Below are positions 12,762 to 24,900 of a stretch of DNA of 64,000 nt, in pieces (positions within the stretch are counted from its first letter, which is position 1; every line of letters starts with the position of its first letter). The notes beneath the pieces are model-generated. The model had not been told where the DNA came from. It did no database searches and saw only the letters and a program-made list of their open reading frames with translations. The translations under genes were made by a program, and so were the position numbers. This DNA is from Nyssa sinensis (lineage: Eukaryota; Streptophyta; Magnoliopsida; Cornales; Nyssaceae): contig CM018036.1 in assembly GCA_008638375.1 (NCBI GenBank), forward strand, positions 2,144,001 through 2,208,000, given 5' to 3'.

Positions 12762-13411
12762 TTTAAAACTCGGATCGGACCGGTCAGTTCAACCGGTTGA
12801 ACTGTCGATCAGTTCATAAAATGATCCGGTTTAACCCATAAAAACGCTTATAGTTCAAAACCGCTCTAAAAATACAAAATCGTTAAAATCGGCCGATTGG
12901 ACCGTCAAATCGGGTGACCCGGTACTGGGTCACCAGTTCACACCGGTTCTTGTCTATATATAAAAGGCATAAAAAATTAGGATATTTTATTTTATTTTAT
13001 TTTATGCCTGATTATTAGTATTTGTAACTTTTTTTTTCATGTAGTTGAAGACTAAATTATTAGATTATGCTTGTATTGGATGTTAAAATAATTTTTGTTA
13101 TAGTCCTTACGATTATGAAGTAATGGCAATGAAATTTTAACTTTCAATATTGTAATAAGGTATGTCTACTATATTTTTTCATTTTTTTCTTGAAATTTTA
13201 CATATTAAAAAAATTCATATTTTATAAATTTTTTTAATATAATTTTTACTAATTTTTGTATAATTTTTTATATTTAAAATATCAATAATATAAATTATTA
13301 AATTTATTAATTACATAATTATGATATCACGATTTATTTGGATTGATCCGATAGGTGGACCGATAAGCAGTAATCGAATATTTTTTCGGTTCGAATATTT
13401 TTGAAAGTACG
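12762..13411. mobile_element. Decayed DNA-transposon-like repeat with CCGGTT-rich ends
   Basis: The left part has a dense run of CGGACCGG / CAACCGGTTGAAC motifs and further copies near 12900-12950; the right part has ggttcgaatatttttgaaag. This CCGGTTCAACCGG-type repeat is common in eudicot genomes as a non-autonomous element. End-to-end inverted similarity is weak, so limits and class are uncertain. Confidence 0.4.
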
Positions 13412-13773
13412 CACCAGGTTGAAGAAAATGTTATTAAAAATATCAGTGTGTACAGTGAAAAAACTGGCAACGTTTCCGTGCTCTGTTAATCATCCTTTGT
13501 TAACAATTATAGATTGCGATGCTGACAAAGCTCCGGCTGTGATCGAAGCATGGTTGGCTTATAAGAAGCCATTCGAATATCAGCTTCTTCTTCTTTCTTA
13601 AAAAGCCTTGCATCAACTCGATCGGGTACAACTTCCTCTATATCTATCTATTTCTTTATATAGTCTTTATTTTGTTGGACTACAATCAAATTATTGCTTT
13701 GAAAATCTTCTGTTATGTTCAATAAATCTCATTTTGGGGGGTGTTTAGTCTCTCCAATGGATTTTTTTGCTTT

Positions 13774-14095
13774 CATCTATTAGATTTATCTAGTTGATAC
13801 TCCTCTGATCATCAATGGATGGGGTGTTTTTGTATGATTTATAATCCTGTTTTCACTACACTCTTCTTAGTTGCTTTGATGATTATATGTCATTCAATAT
13901 TATTCAACCTTTCTTTCATTTTCCTTTCCATCTTACCAACAAAAAAAAAAAGAAATTTGCTTTCATTTATCAGATTTATCTGGTTGATACTCCTCTGATA
14001 ATCAATGGATATGGTGTATTTGTATGATTTATAATCTTGTTTTCACTATAGTTTTCGTAGTTGCTTTGATGATTATATGTCATTCAGTATAATTG
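13774..14095 (+). repeat. Tandem duplication of about 185 bp in the leader of copy 2
   Basis: Two direct copies beginning tttcatctattagatttatc and tttcatttatcagatttatc, each continuing through ctcctctgat, atcaatggat and ttgctttgatgattatatgt, start near 13774 and 13958. The corresponding leader of copy 1 (1667-1910) has this unit once. Confidence 0.75.
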
Positions 14096-15011
14096 AAACT
14101 GATTAATTTTTTCCTATTTAATTTCGTTAGCAAGTATCAATTTGAGGCTTCTAGTTCTGCATTACTCTGTAAATAATGAACTAAAATTTGAAAAGGATGT
14201 CCTTTGTGCAGTTCTTAACTTTGTTTCTTATAGTTCATTGTCAAAAATAGATACCTTTTTTTTAAAAAAATATATATGATTTTTTGAAGTATAGTAATGC
14301 AAATTAAAAAGGGTTTTCACACCACATTTTCTTACCAATAGATACAAGATAGTTGGGACTTGCATTGATAAATACATTAGGGACCAACCCACCAAGTGTC
14401 TATAAGTAAGAACAAGAGGTGATAAAAGCTGGTTTATATAACATTTGGTATGTAATTTGGAAAGTTCTTCTCGTCTTTCTTTTTTACTAATTCTTTTTCA
14501 CAATATACAAAACAAACTGAAGTGGGAGGGGAGCTCTTGAAATTAATGGGATTACAGTGGTCATTTGAATTGAACATAAATGGAGAAAGAGGTTGCCAAC
14601 TCATTTTTGATGTACATTTAGTGCAAGCTATTTATTTTTTTACCACTACTAATATAATTAACATGTTTAATACTGGGCAGCTAGGAGTGGATAATCTGAT
14701 TTTCATCTTAGGAAATTGATTAAAAGCACATCCAAATCATATGCTGAATTTTAGCGGTACTTGATGGTCTAATGCATTAGTTATTTTGTTCGAGGACTGT
14801 GATAATTACCTAAGTTTCAACTGAACCTTATGGATGGATAAGTTTTCAGGATGACAGAGAGGAAAAAATTTTGATGGCTATACTAAGTTGCACTCCATTA
14901 TGTCTATCGACTTTATTATTAGAATAAATGCTTGTACTACTTAATTGAAATTTATGTGAATGCACCACGGACTAGATCATTCATTAATTAATGGCCATGT
15001 TTTCAAGATAA

Positions 15012-18000
15012 ATGGCTGCAGAACCGGTCAATGTGAATGAGTTCCAAGAACTGGCAAAGCAAGCCCTTCCGAAGATGTACTATGACTTCTACACTGTGGG
15101 AGCTGAGGACCAGCACACACTAAGAGAGAATGTGGAGGCATTTCGAAGAATCGCGTAATGTGTTATACTTACACCTATTATTGTTATTAGCAGACAGGCT
15201 ATGCATTTTAACATCACTTTTCTATGACCTCTCAGTATTCAGCCAAGAATGCTTGTAGATGTGAGCAGAATAGATATGTCAACAACTATATTGGGTTACA
15301 AAACTTCAGCACCTTTTATGATTGCTCCAACTTCTTTGCATAAGTTGGCACACCCTGAAGGTCCAAATCCTCTAGCAAGATTATTGACTGAATTTTATGT
15401 GTAGTTCTGATTCCAGCTATGAATGGTGTTTATTCCAGGAGAGGTTGCGACAGCCAAAGCAGCAGCTGCATGTAACACCATAATGGTACTATTATTCTAA
15501 TGTGTAGCTCTTTGTTTACTTCATGTACTCAAATGCTGAGTTACTATTTCTTGTAGGCATTATCTTTTACATCTACCTGCACCGTAGAGGAGGTTTCTTC
15601 CAGCTGCAATGCTGTTCGCTTCTTTCAATTATATGTAATCTGTTCTCTTGAGCTCTTGTAATTTCAAATTTACTTCATAAAACTTTCATCTTTCTTTAGT
15701 AGCACGGTTAATATTCTCTTAATTGTAATCCCATTTATACAAGCTGGCTTCATAAAGTATCCTTCTGTAGGTATACAAAAGACGGGATGTATCAGCAGTT
15801 CTAGTGCAAAGAGCAGAAAGAAATGGGTTCAAGGCTATTATTCTTACTGCTGATTCACCTAGACTTGGTCGAAGGGAGGCAGACATAACGAACAAGTTAT
15901 TTTTCATTTCCTTTTATTTTATTCTGGAAATGGACGGTTTCTTCCATTTGCATGCAAAAAGGCCAGTTTCAGGGGTAGGAGTCAATTTTAGGGGTTTCCC
16001 TAAAATCTCAAACACGAGGGTGATATTTTGAACATAAGAACTCCATATTATATCAGGCCTGATCCCAAAATTTGGGACCATTTCATCTCAATGGTCTCCA
16101 CATGTTGGAATTGCATTCTCTATCTAATGTGGGAAAAACACTTGTATTTTAATACCTAACATTATGAGAACTTTTTCTCATTCTTTATCTCTTGTACTGA
16201 CACTGTGACCCATGCATCACCTTTGTGACATAAGTATGATCACTTTTGCAGAATGATTGCCCCTCAGTTGAAGAATTTAGAAGGTCTCTTGTCGATTGAC
16301 GTAGACTCCGTGAGTGGAATAAACTTGTTCCCGATATTTCTATTCAAATATGCTTAGAATCTATGTTGCGTTTATTCTGTCTATGAATATGATAAGGGCT
16401 ATACATTTCTCCACCAATGAGCAACTGGTAAAAAGATGGAAATGAAGTTGAGATACTCATTGAATGAATTCTCTTCTTATCTGTCTTTTATTCTAATGAT
16501 TTTACATCAATTTTTTTTTATCTGTTTGTTTGAATTCCTGCATTGATTAGTATCATATATGTTTGGCCGTTGATACATGTTCCTGTTTATTACTTGTAAG
16601 TTGTAAGTCAGTTCTACATACCAATAGTCAGAATGACTGACACAAGATACTTGGACATTTGAAAGATATGTACGTCTTTTCTTTCTTATGAAATATGTAA
16701 GGAGACGTTTCACTATTGCAATTTTATTGTTCTCACCCACAGGAAAATTGTTTTCCATATATCATAATATAGGTTTCCTTACTTCGCTGTATTATCTGTG
16801 CAGTTATATGAGTGCAACCACATTTCATTACTATATATATATTTATTTATGTGTGTATGTGCACAGAAAAGCATGTGTATTCTTTGTTGAAATACATAGA
16901 TTAGCTAAAAAAAATTATATTTGGTTTGATTAATTTCATTAATCCATCATTTTTTAGGATAAGGGTTCAAATCTTGAAGCTTTTGCATCGAGGACCTTTG
17001 ATTCTTCTTTGTGTTGGAAGGTATGAACCAATTGTCTACTTTTTATTATCTGATATTATAACTTCAAGGGAACTTGTCATGGAAGGTGTTACTCGTGGGC
17101 CAGACATTTCCTTTGCTTCAAAGTATCATTTTCTCTCACAGCTTTACACATTGAATGGGGCAAAAAAAAAATAATCTTAAGTGCCTGAATCTTATACCCT
17201 AACTTAAAATTTGTTCTGGCTGGGATTCACACTTGAACAAGTTTTCTACTGCTTAAATAGTAAATACAAAGTCAGCCAGAACTTGAGGGGATTTGCTTTA
17301 TGTTCCTGTACTTCAATTATAGAATCACAAACTTTGCAGGACATAGAGTGGTTACGATCTATTACAAGCTTGCCAATTCTGATTAAGGGGGTGCTTACTG
17401 GTGAGGATGGTAAGGTCATAACTCTGTGTTAGATATTTTCATTCTTTCTTTCCTTGTGCTACATAAATAAGTGAGCCTTCTCTTAGAAATTGAAAGTTCA
17501 ACCAAAGTTTGTTTGTTAATACATTTGAATTTTTGGAACTTATTTATTTTCAAGATAATTTCCACTTTTCTGTGTAACCTTTTATACCTGTGGAAAATAT
17601 GAGAGCTTCAGCAAATCCATTTTACATGATGTCTTGTTACACGCCCTTAATTGTAGATATTTTAGTCTTCAAAATATCTTGTTTTCTACTCTTTGTATTT
17701 CCCATTGTCACACAAGTTTGCTGATAATTTGCCATCCTACACTTGGCAGCAATAAAAGCTACAGAACTAGGAGTATCTGGAATTGTAGTCTCTAATCACG
17801 GAGCTCGCCAGTTGGATTATGCTCCAGCAAGTATTACTGTTCTGGAAGAGGTGATAATTTGTGCTCATCATATTTGATGGTGTCAGATGTTGATTTGCCA
17901 ACATAAACCTGTAGTCAAAGTAATAATAAAAACGCATAGTTCATTTATGAGTTTATAGTAACAGTTGTATGTAGGAATAGGTAAATTTGAAAAATAATAT

Positions 18001-20475
18001 ACTTCAAAAAGGATAGTATACATTGAATCCAATGGCAGATCCATGGGGCATGCGAGGGCTGTTCTCCCCATCTCAAAAAAATATTGTGGCAGTGAATCGG
18101 CTCCCCTTCCTAAACCGAACAAGTTCTTTGTGTGAATACCCCTCAATGCTGCTTATTTGTGTTCTTACCCACTTGATAACTTCTCAACTTCTTCAATCTC
18201 CTTCTACATTTCTGCCCTCAATTGGATCTACTTTTTTTATTTCAGCTTTAATCTCATTTATCATCACAATAATTTGACTTCCATCCAGTTTCAAACTGAA
18301 ATATAACTTTTCAAAACTTATAGAAAATTAAGATTTAATTTTCTTGAGTGAAAAACCTAAAGAATCTATAATTAAAACTTGAAATTAATACAAATATTAC
18401 CAATTCAATTTGACACTGAAAGGGTGATCTGGGATCTCATTCTTTCAAAAGTTTAAAATAGAGAGTGATGACATTGTCACAGAAAAGAAAAAATATATAT
18501 GCAATGTTAAACACGATGCCATCACTCCGCACACCTCAAAGTGTATCTTCCTCTCTCATTTATAATAGTCTTTATTTCTATTATTTAAGGGGGTTCATTA
18601 TCTTCATGTAATTGTGTGAATAGTAATCTTGAATTTGTGCATCTTATTTTCTTTTATATCTAAATTTATATAAATAGTAGCTGAATTAGATATTAAAATT
18701 TTGAATTTTCTTCTATAAGAATTGGAGTAATTAACATATGATGCCTGTGAGTTATGAAGTGCACGAACATGTGAGCACGCACACATGTATTACAGTGTGT
18801 ATGGATAAGTGAAGATGTTATGAGTAAGGCTATGAAGAATGGTCCTCATTATGCTTGCTACGAACATTTCCTTTTAATAACTTTATTAAAGAATGAAGAT
18901 GCATGCTAGCTTAGTTGGTAAGTTTTTTCTTAAGAGGTTGGACACTGTCTTCACCCCCATCCCCACTTAAACTTGACTGAAAATGCATATTCTATGCAAA
19001 CCATCCCATCATAATCTCTCAATGTGCAAATCCAATATATGCCATTCAAACTTCCAATACGGAGAAGGTTCAAGACTAATCTATGGACACGGCATTTCAT
19101 TAACTTTAAACATCCCATATTGAAGTTTATGAATCTAGGACCACTAGGTTGTCAACTAAATTTGCAAGAGAGAAAATTTGAAACGTTGAGCTGCAAATGC
19201 ATACAAATGCCAACCTAGTTTGGTGGGGGATCCACAAATGGTGCCCCAAATTTTGGGGAGGGACATGTGTTTTTAGAAATCATGCCATAGTTTTGAATCA
19301 AATGACAGCTGATTGCAATGCACCATGTGGGGGCCTCTTCCTAGAACCTATAAGAATTTAAAAACAAGCAATCTGTTGCTGTGTATGTTGCAAAAATATT
19401 CTGTTAGGCATAGCAGCTTCTTGTTATTAGAAGATAAGCACATGTATATCATGGGGCTGCAGGTGGTTCATGCTGTTGGAGGGAAAATTCCTGTTCTCTT
19501 TGACGGGGGGGTGAGGCGGGGAACAGATATTTTCAAGGCATTAGCTCTTGGCGCACAAGCTGTTATGGTAAACTCTTGACTATAAACTACTGAAATTTGT
19601 AGAAAATATTAATTTCGTGCTGCACCTTTTCTCCCATGCACATTTTTGTGGAAGGACTTGCTATTTATTTACATCCATTAGTTGGTAGGCATTCATTTCA
19701 GACTTTGATGGGGATCATGTGGCTGTTCATGTACCTTTATATTTGAAGGCTTGCTTGCTTTATGATAATCATTTTGACTGACTCTTTTCATGTAAATGAT
19801 AAGTAAAAAAAGCAATAGGATGTAAAACAAATAATGCACTAGAAACCCAATAAGCCAGGAGAAAGAGCATCTCATTGACCCTTCTCGAGATGTTTTTGCA
19901 ACCAATTGATGGTCAGTAGCAGGAGATACACTTTCACAATACTGGGCTTTTATTATCCTTTCATCTTACTGCTTAAAACAGAGGAGACCTACATTGGCTC
20001 CCCCAAAATTCTTTGTTTTCTAGTGTACCACAGAAAAACTCTCACCAGTGAACAAATTTCAGAAGACAAGCTAGCTGTATGGTAAATTGGTAATGTTAAA
20101 AAGAACCGTCAATGCATGTGTACACAAATTGACCCTTCCGCACACCACAAATCCCTGGCACAGCAGGTGCGCTCTCTCTCACTTATCCAGTTAAATTGTT
20201 GGAATTTTTAAACTACTGGTAGTTGTATGATCATTGATGCTGCATATGTACTCTGCCCTTGTCATCTGTTGATATTCTCCCTTGTATAATTTCAGGTTGG
20301 AAGGCCAGTCATCTATGGACTGGCAGCAAAGGGAGAATATGGGGTGAGACGAGTCATTGAGATGCTGAAGGATGAGCTTGAGCTCACCATGGCCCTTTCT
20401 GGCTGCCCTACTGTGAAGGATATTACCAGGAGCCATGTAAGGACAGAGCACGATAGACTCCAATGCAGACTCTAG
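15012..20475 (+). CDS. Peroxisomal (S)-2-hydroxy-acid oxidase, GLO4/HAOX type (copy 2)
   Basis: Tandem paralog of the gene at 2694-9429. Eleven exons of identical lengths: 15012-15154, 15236-15360, 15439-15485, 15557-15634, 15771-15895, 16252-16309, 16958-17020, 17340-17409, 17750-17850, 19463-19567, 20296-20475. The frame is open for 364 residues and ends in CRL, a probable PTS1. Tyr24, Tyr131, Asp159, Lys229, His253 and Arg256 are kept. Differences from copy 1 include AGG to TVG at 28-30, Met110 to Thr in SFTSTCT (the position of the glycolate oxidase pocket Trp), Val158 to Ala, Ala160 to Ser, Lys171 to Thr and Gly204 to Arg. Some splice sites are weaker than in copy 1: the exon 5 donor is AA/GTTATT rather than AA/GTGAGT, and the leader acceptor is ttttcaag. 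Probably functional or recently relaxed; changed substrate preference is inference. Confidence 0.87.
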
Positions 20476-20756
20476 TTTCATTTAAAATCATTAAAGTATA
20501 GTGGATAGATGAATTTTTCAGATTAACCATCGCTCGTCATATTATCTGTTGAAGGTTCTCCTGATATTATTTATCCTTAAGATATGTGTTTCATTATGAA
20601 AATTAGGACATGTTGACAATTCTGCAATGGTCCAGTACTCCAGTTGCCATGTTATGACTCAAAGTGGAAGAATAAAATTTGAATTTTGTCGCCTCCTGTG
20701 TGCTTCTTTAACTGTGTCAATGGTTGAGCCTGCCAATTCTTGAGAGAAATATGATT

Positions 20757-21184
20757 CATGATTGGCATTTCAAATGCAACAGACTAATAGTTACCCCTTA
20801 TCTATCACAAAATTGTCTCTCAAAGAGAAATGGGACAGGAACACTGTATATGATCATGTTTATCTGGACTGGAACTACTCAGTGCTACATGTGGTGCTAA
20901 GAAAGGCATTTATTTCCTTCTTTTTTCTCTAGGTGTGTGTGTATGCATGCACTAAGCCTCAAACCTAGACCGCATCTGTAAAATGAAAGGACTTTGTCAT
21001 TTCTGATTGCCATGTTGGATAGGGAGCTATACTTTCTTTTCTGCAAAACGCTAAGATTCAAGGCCCCAACAATTTTCCCACTGCTACAAAACTAAAAGAT
21101 TAACCGTATACACCACACTAATGTTAAATGACCTTGTGCTAGTATTTGTGCACATTAGACAAAAATAATACCACACTTCTACTT

Positions 21185-21225
<41 letters not shown>

Positions 21226-21500
21226 AAAAAAGAAAAAGAAAATAAGAGTAATATCATATGAAGTTGCAAACAACAAGCATCACATGCTTATACAAACATG
21301 AAAACTTGCCAGCCACTTCATCTCCATTGCATTTCAGAGCAAAACACCACCTCATTCGATGTTTCATTTCATGGAGATTTCTAATATCCGACGTGAAAAT
21401 GCCACTGCCCTCGACCTTGTTCATCCTACATTTAAAGAATTTCAACATCCATGATAAAAATAATAAAAAAAATTTGTGGACCATTGAGAAACAAATCTGC
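20757..21500. other. Intergenic sequence between oxidase copy 2 and the PHL 3' end
   Basis: The two genes converge here. The only structure seen is a (GA)n microsatellite at 21186-21223. Poly(A) sites of both genes probably lie in this stretch, but I cannot fix them. Confidence 0.5.
21186..21223. repeat. (GA)n microsatellite
   Basis: About 19 uninterrupted GA units lying between the convergent oxidase and PHL genes. Confidence 0.95.
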
Positions 21501-21924
21501 TAACTGCCATTATCGTCTCTTGTTCAAATATAGTGTGAACTATTCTCAATTTCATCCAGCTACACTTAAACCAGGTAACTAGCTTACAATTGATCACTAC
21601 GAAAAAGGGAAAAAATTATATACTACAATCCCACCGAACAGGATAGCAAAACGTCTTGACTTTTTTCTTGGCAGGGTCTGGAATATCTAATCAATCTGCA
21701 TCCCAATTTCACAAAGTGATCCTCGTCAAGATGCCGACCAGATATCAATTGCCCGAAATGCAGCATGAATTTATTTTAAAGAACAATCTTGAGAGTTGGC
21801 TTCTTGATTTCAGCACAACTTCTAGTAGCAACATTCTCTGAAACTGCTGAAGAAAAGAAGTGCGCTTTGAACCATGGCAGAAAGCATCACCACAAGGAAT
21901 TGAAACCAAGCATTTTATAGTTGA

Positions 21925-24900
21925 CTAAGCCTTATTAACAGGGTTACTCTTGTTGACACCTTGCAGCTCCATAGGAGAATTTGTAATACTACCAACTGAG
22001 CCTAGGGTCTGTGAACTCAACTGAGGGCTCGCCGGACAAGCTTCTGGATTACCAGCACTCATGGGATGGGTGGTCCCCGAGCTCAGTTGCGGGCTCATTG
22101 GAGTTCGCTGGCTCATTTGTTGTGGGCTAGCCTGTTGCTGCTGCTGCAGGGACTGTTGGTTCAGTTGCTGTGGGATTCCAATGGTTGATGGCAAGCCCAC
22201 CTGCGGAGGTGAAACAACAGCCTGAAGTGATGAGCTAGTTTCTTGCTGCCGTAGTTGCTGCTGCTGCTGCTGCTGTAGTTGCTGCGGTTGCAGCTGTTGT
22301 TGCTGCTGTAGCTGCAACTGCTGCTGCTGCTGTAGCTGCAACTGCTGCTGCTGTTGGTTCATGTAAATATTCATTCCTGGCATCAGCTTTGGTGGACCCA
22401 TCGGTCCCATTGCTGTTCTCTGCATTGGGCTCATAGCTCGATTTAGAGTGTGGCCCAGCATTGAAAGACCAGTGGAGCCTGGGTGCATCTGTCTAGCTCC
22501 AGACATCCCGCCTATACTTGATTGACCCACCCCCAACATGTTACCTCTATTTTGCGCCATAAGCTTTGTTGCCATGAGAGCAGTTTGTGCCGACGTTAGT
22601 GTCCCAGAACGAAGTTGCTGGCTTAATGTATTGCTAATATTTGAAGCTTGGTTCAAATTCCCTGGGTTCTGACCCACATTGCCCATGCCAGGAATAGGCC
22701 CCAACGGTGCTGAAATTCCAGTTCCTCCCATTCCCCTTGCAGCCCCCATGCCCATGACATTGCCAACACCTCCAAGCCCAACCATGTTATTGCCAAGACC
22801 TCCAAGTCCCATCATCATTTTCCTCTGCATTTGTGGCTGCTGCTGCTGTTGTTGCTGCTGCGGCTGCTGCTGTTGCTGCTGTAGTTGCTGTTGTAGCAGC
22901 TGAAGTTGAAGCGCTGAAGGTTTGTTAACCATATGATTACCCGACTGCATGTTTGAACTCTGCCCCATTGTGTTCAGGTGTGAGAGTGGATTTGATGCAA
23001 GCATAAGAGGTGACCTCTGGAACTGGGGATTCTGCTGTTGCATCAAGGGGTGTTGATTTTGGTGCTGCTGCTGTTGCAGTGATGGTTGTGGATCAGGTTG
23101 TTGAGGCCTAGCAGAGATAGAAACCCCAGGCAGGAGTGCTTGAGATATCTGTATGGCCTGAGCATTTCCAGGAGGTAGCATCCTTGTGCTTGATAGATTC
23201 TGAGACGGGTTTAGAACTGCATTACCACTGTTAATTGGCTTTGCAACTTCATTGGATGGTTGACCTGAAACTTCTTCTGAATATTGCTGCATCTCAACTG
23301 CTGCATTATTGTGGGGGATTCCAGGAGCATTAGATTGACTGCTTGAGGAACGGTTCATGCGGATTGGTTTTGGTTGGACATGATCGTCCACATGATGTCC
23401 TTCACGAATCATCTGTTTAAAGCAAGATCACATTATTTCATAACATGCTGTAAAAGGTGGCACTTTAAAAGTCCTGATTCTGAACTTCAAAACAAATGTT
23501 GATAGAACATACCATTGAATATAACTGCGCTGCAAGCAAGTCTGCAGTGTGCTGTTACACAAATGGTCAGACGTGTAAGTCAAGGCAATAAAAGATACAT
23601 ACTTGCAGAGACCATCATAACGAAATCTGAATGCTATAAATGTAGTACACAAAATTGATGCTTTGAAAAACTTTCAGCCTGTCCTAAAATGTTCCTCCTC
23701 TCTGTTTATCTACAGAACTTGGCCACCATAGATCAGTAGTTCAAGCAGCTGATAGGATGTCGACAACAAAAGAAAGCATATTTTTCGGACCACAAAGTTC
23801 ACCCTCAAGCCATTGGCTTTCTAGATGATCTTGATCCCTTGAATGATAAAAGACCCCTGCAATTTCTCCTGCCATGCTTTATGGGATAGAATGTCAGCCA
23901 CAAAGGCAGAACATGAGCACTAGACAAGTGTAGAAGAGGCAAAGATGTTGAGTGCAGGAAGTTTAAGAAAGGTTAAGAAACAAATTTATGCAGAGAAATA
24001 GTACCCTCATGATATCTCTAAGGAAGCACCAACTGGAATGCTTTTTAAAAAGGACTAGTGGCATATTCAACCATTAGAAAATGTATATTAGTATAAATTA
24101 AAACCACCAACAAGGGAAGAGAAAAACACCAAAAGACGAGAATAGCATTAATAGGAAAACCTACATCCCATCATTCAATTGGCAAGAGAGAATGTTAACA
24201 GGATGAATCCATGAAGAAGGAATTGTGTTGCTGACTCCAAATTATTGGGATCAGCCAATGTTCAATTAAGTGATAAATTCTCATTAGTATGCAAATATGT
24301 GAAAACTGGTTATTCGTGCAGTTGTATGCATCATAAGATATATCCAAATGAAACTAGGAACTCACAGTATTGGGCAATGTAGGAAGATAATCCTCCACAG
24401 CCAAATAATCGCCATCTTCTATGTCTCCATAATGCATTGCTACAGTGCCATCACTTGGCTTCTCTGACATGATCATTCTAGTTCGTGCCTTAGGAACAAT
24501 AGAAAAACTATTTCCTGACAGGTAAAAGTGGAATGGTTAGTATGGGAAAGAATTAAAAATCAATTAGATGTTACTAAGTGTCAGAAATCTAACTATATGA
24601 AATCCAACAAACCCTGAAGTATGCGCTCTCTCTGCACAATATTCAAGACCCTTATCTTGCAAATATTCATGTTGCCACCTACAAGTGACTTCGATAATGG
24701 CATTGTGCATGTTTCATCTCTCAAATTCTCACTGTTGGAATCACTAGAGAGATGAAGCAACAGCTGTTCAGCAGGATAAGTATTGGGTTTCCTGATGGGG
24801 TACTCATCTGTCTTATTCTTTTTGCAATTAAGTTGATGCCTGAAAAGAAAACCAACTAAATGTTTTTAACAGAAGTGGAATGGGATTTATTATGCAGCCA

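Larger units (their letters stand above)
9706..13519. other. Gene-free spacer between the duplicated oxidase genes
   Basis: About 3.8 kb of AT-rich DNA without a credible exon. It contains a MITE, a short tandem repeat and an RC-rich repeat listed separately, plus (AT)n tracts near 11200 and 11432 and an (AC)n/(AT)n tract near 12340. Confidence 0.6.
13520..20756 (+). repeat. Tandem gene duplication, unit B
   Basis: Second unit of the oxidase duplication, aligning with 1382-9705 over leader, exons, introns and 3' flank. Exon sizes match exactly in all eleven exons; introns differ by insertions and deletions, the largest being in intron 9 (about 2.6 kb in unit A, 1.6 kb here). Confidence 0.85.

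Noticed and set aside
22679..22903. 74-residue plus-strand open frame rich in Cys and Pro
   Set aside because: It is antisense to the poly-Gln and Gly/Met-rich last exon of PHL; the Cys run is simply CTG/TTG repeats read on the other strand.
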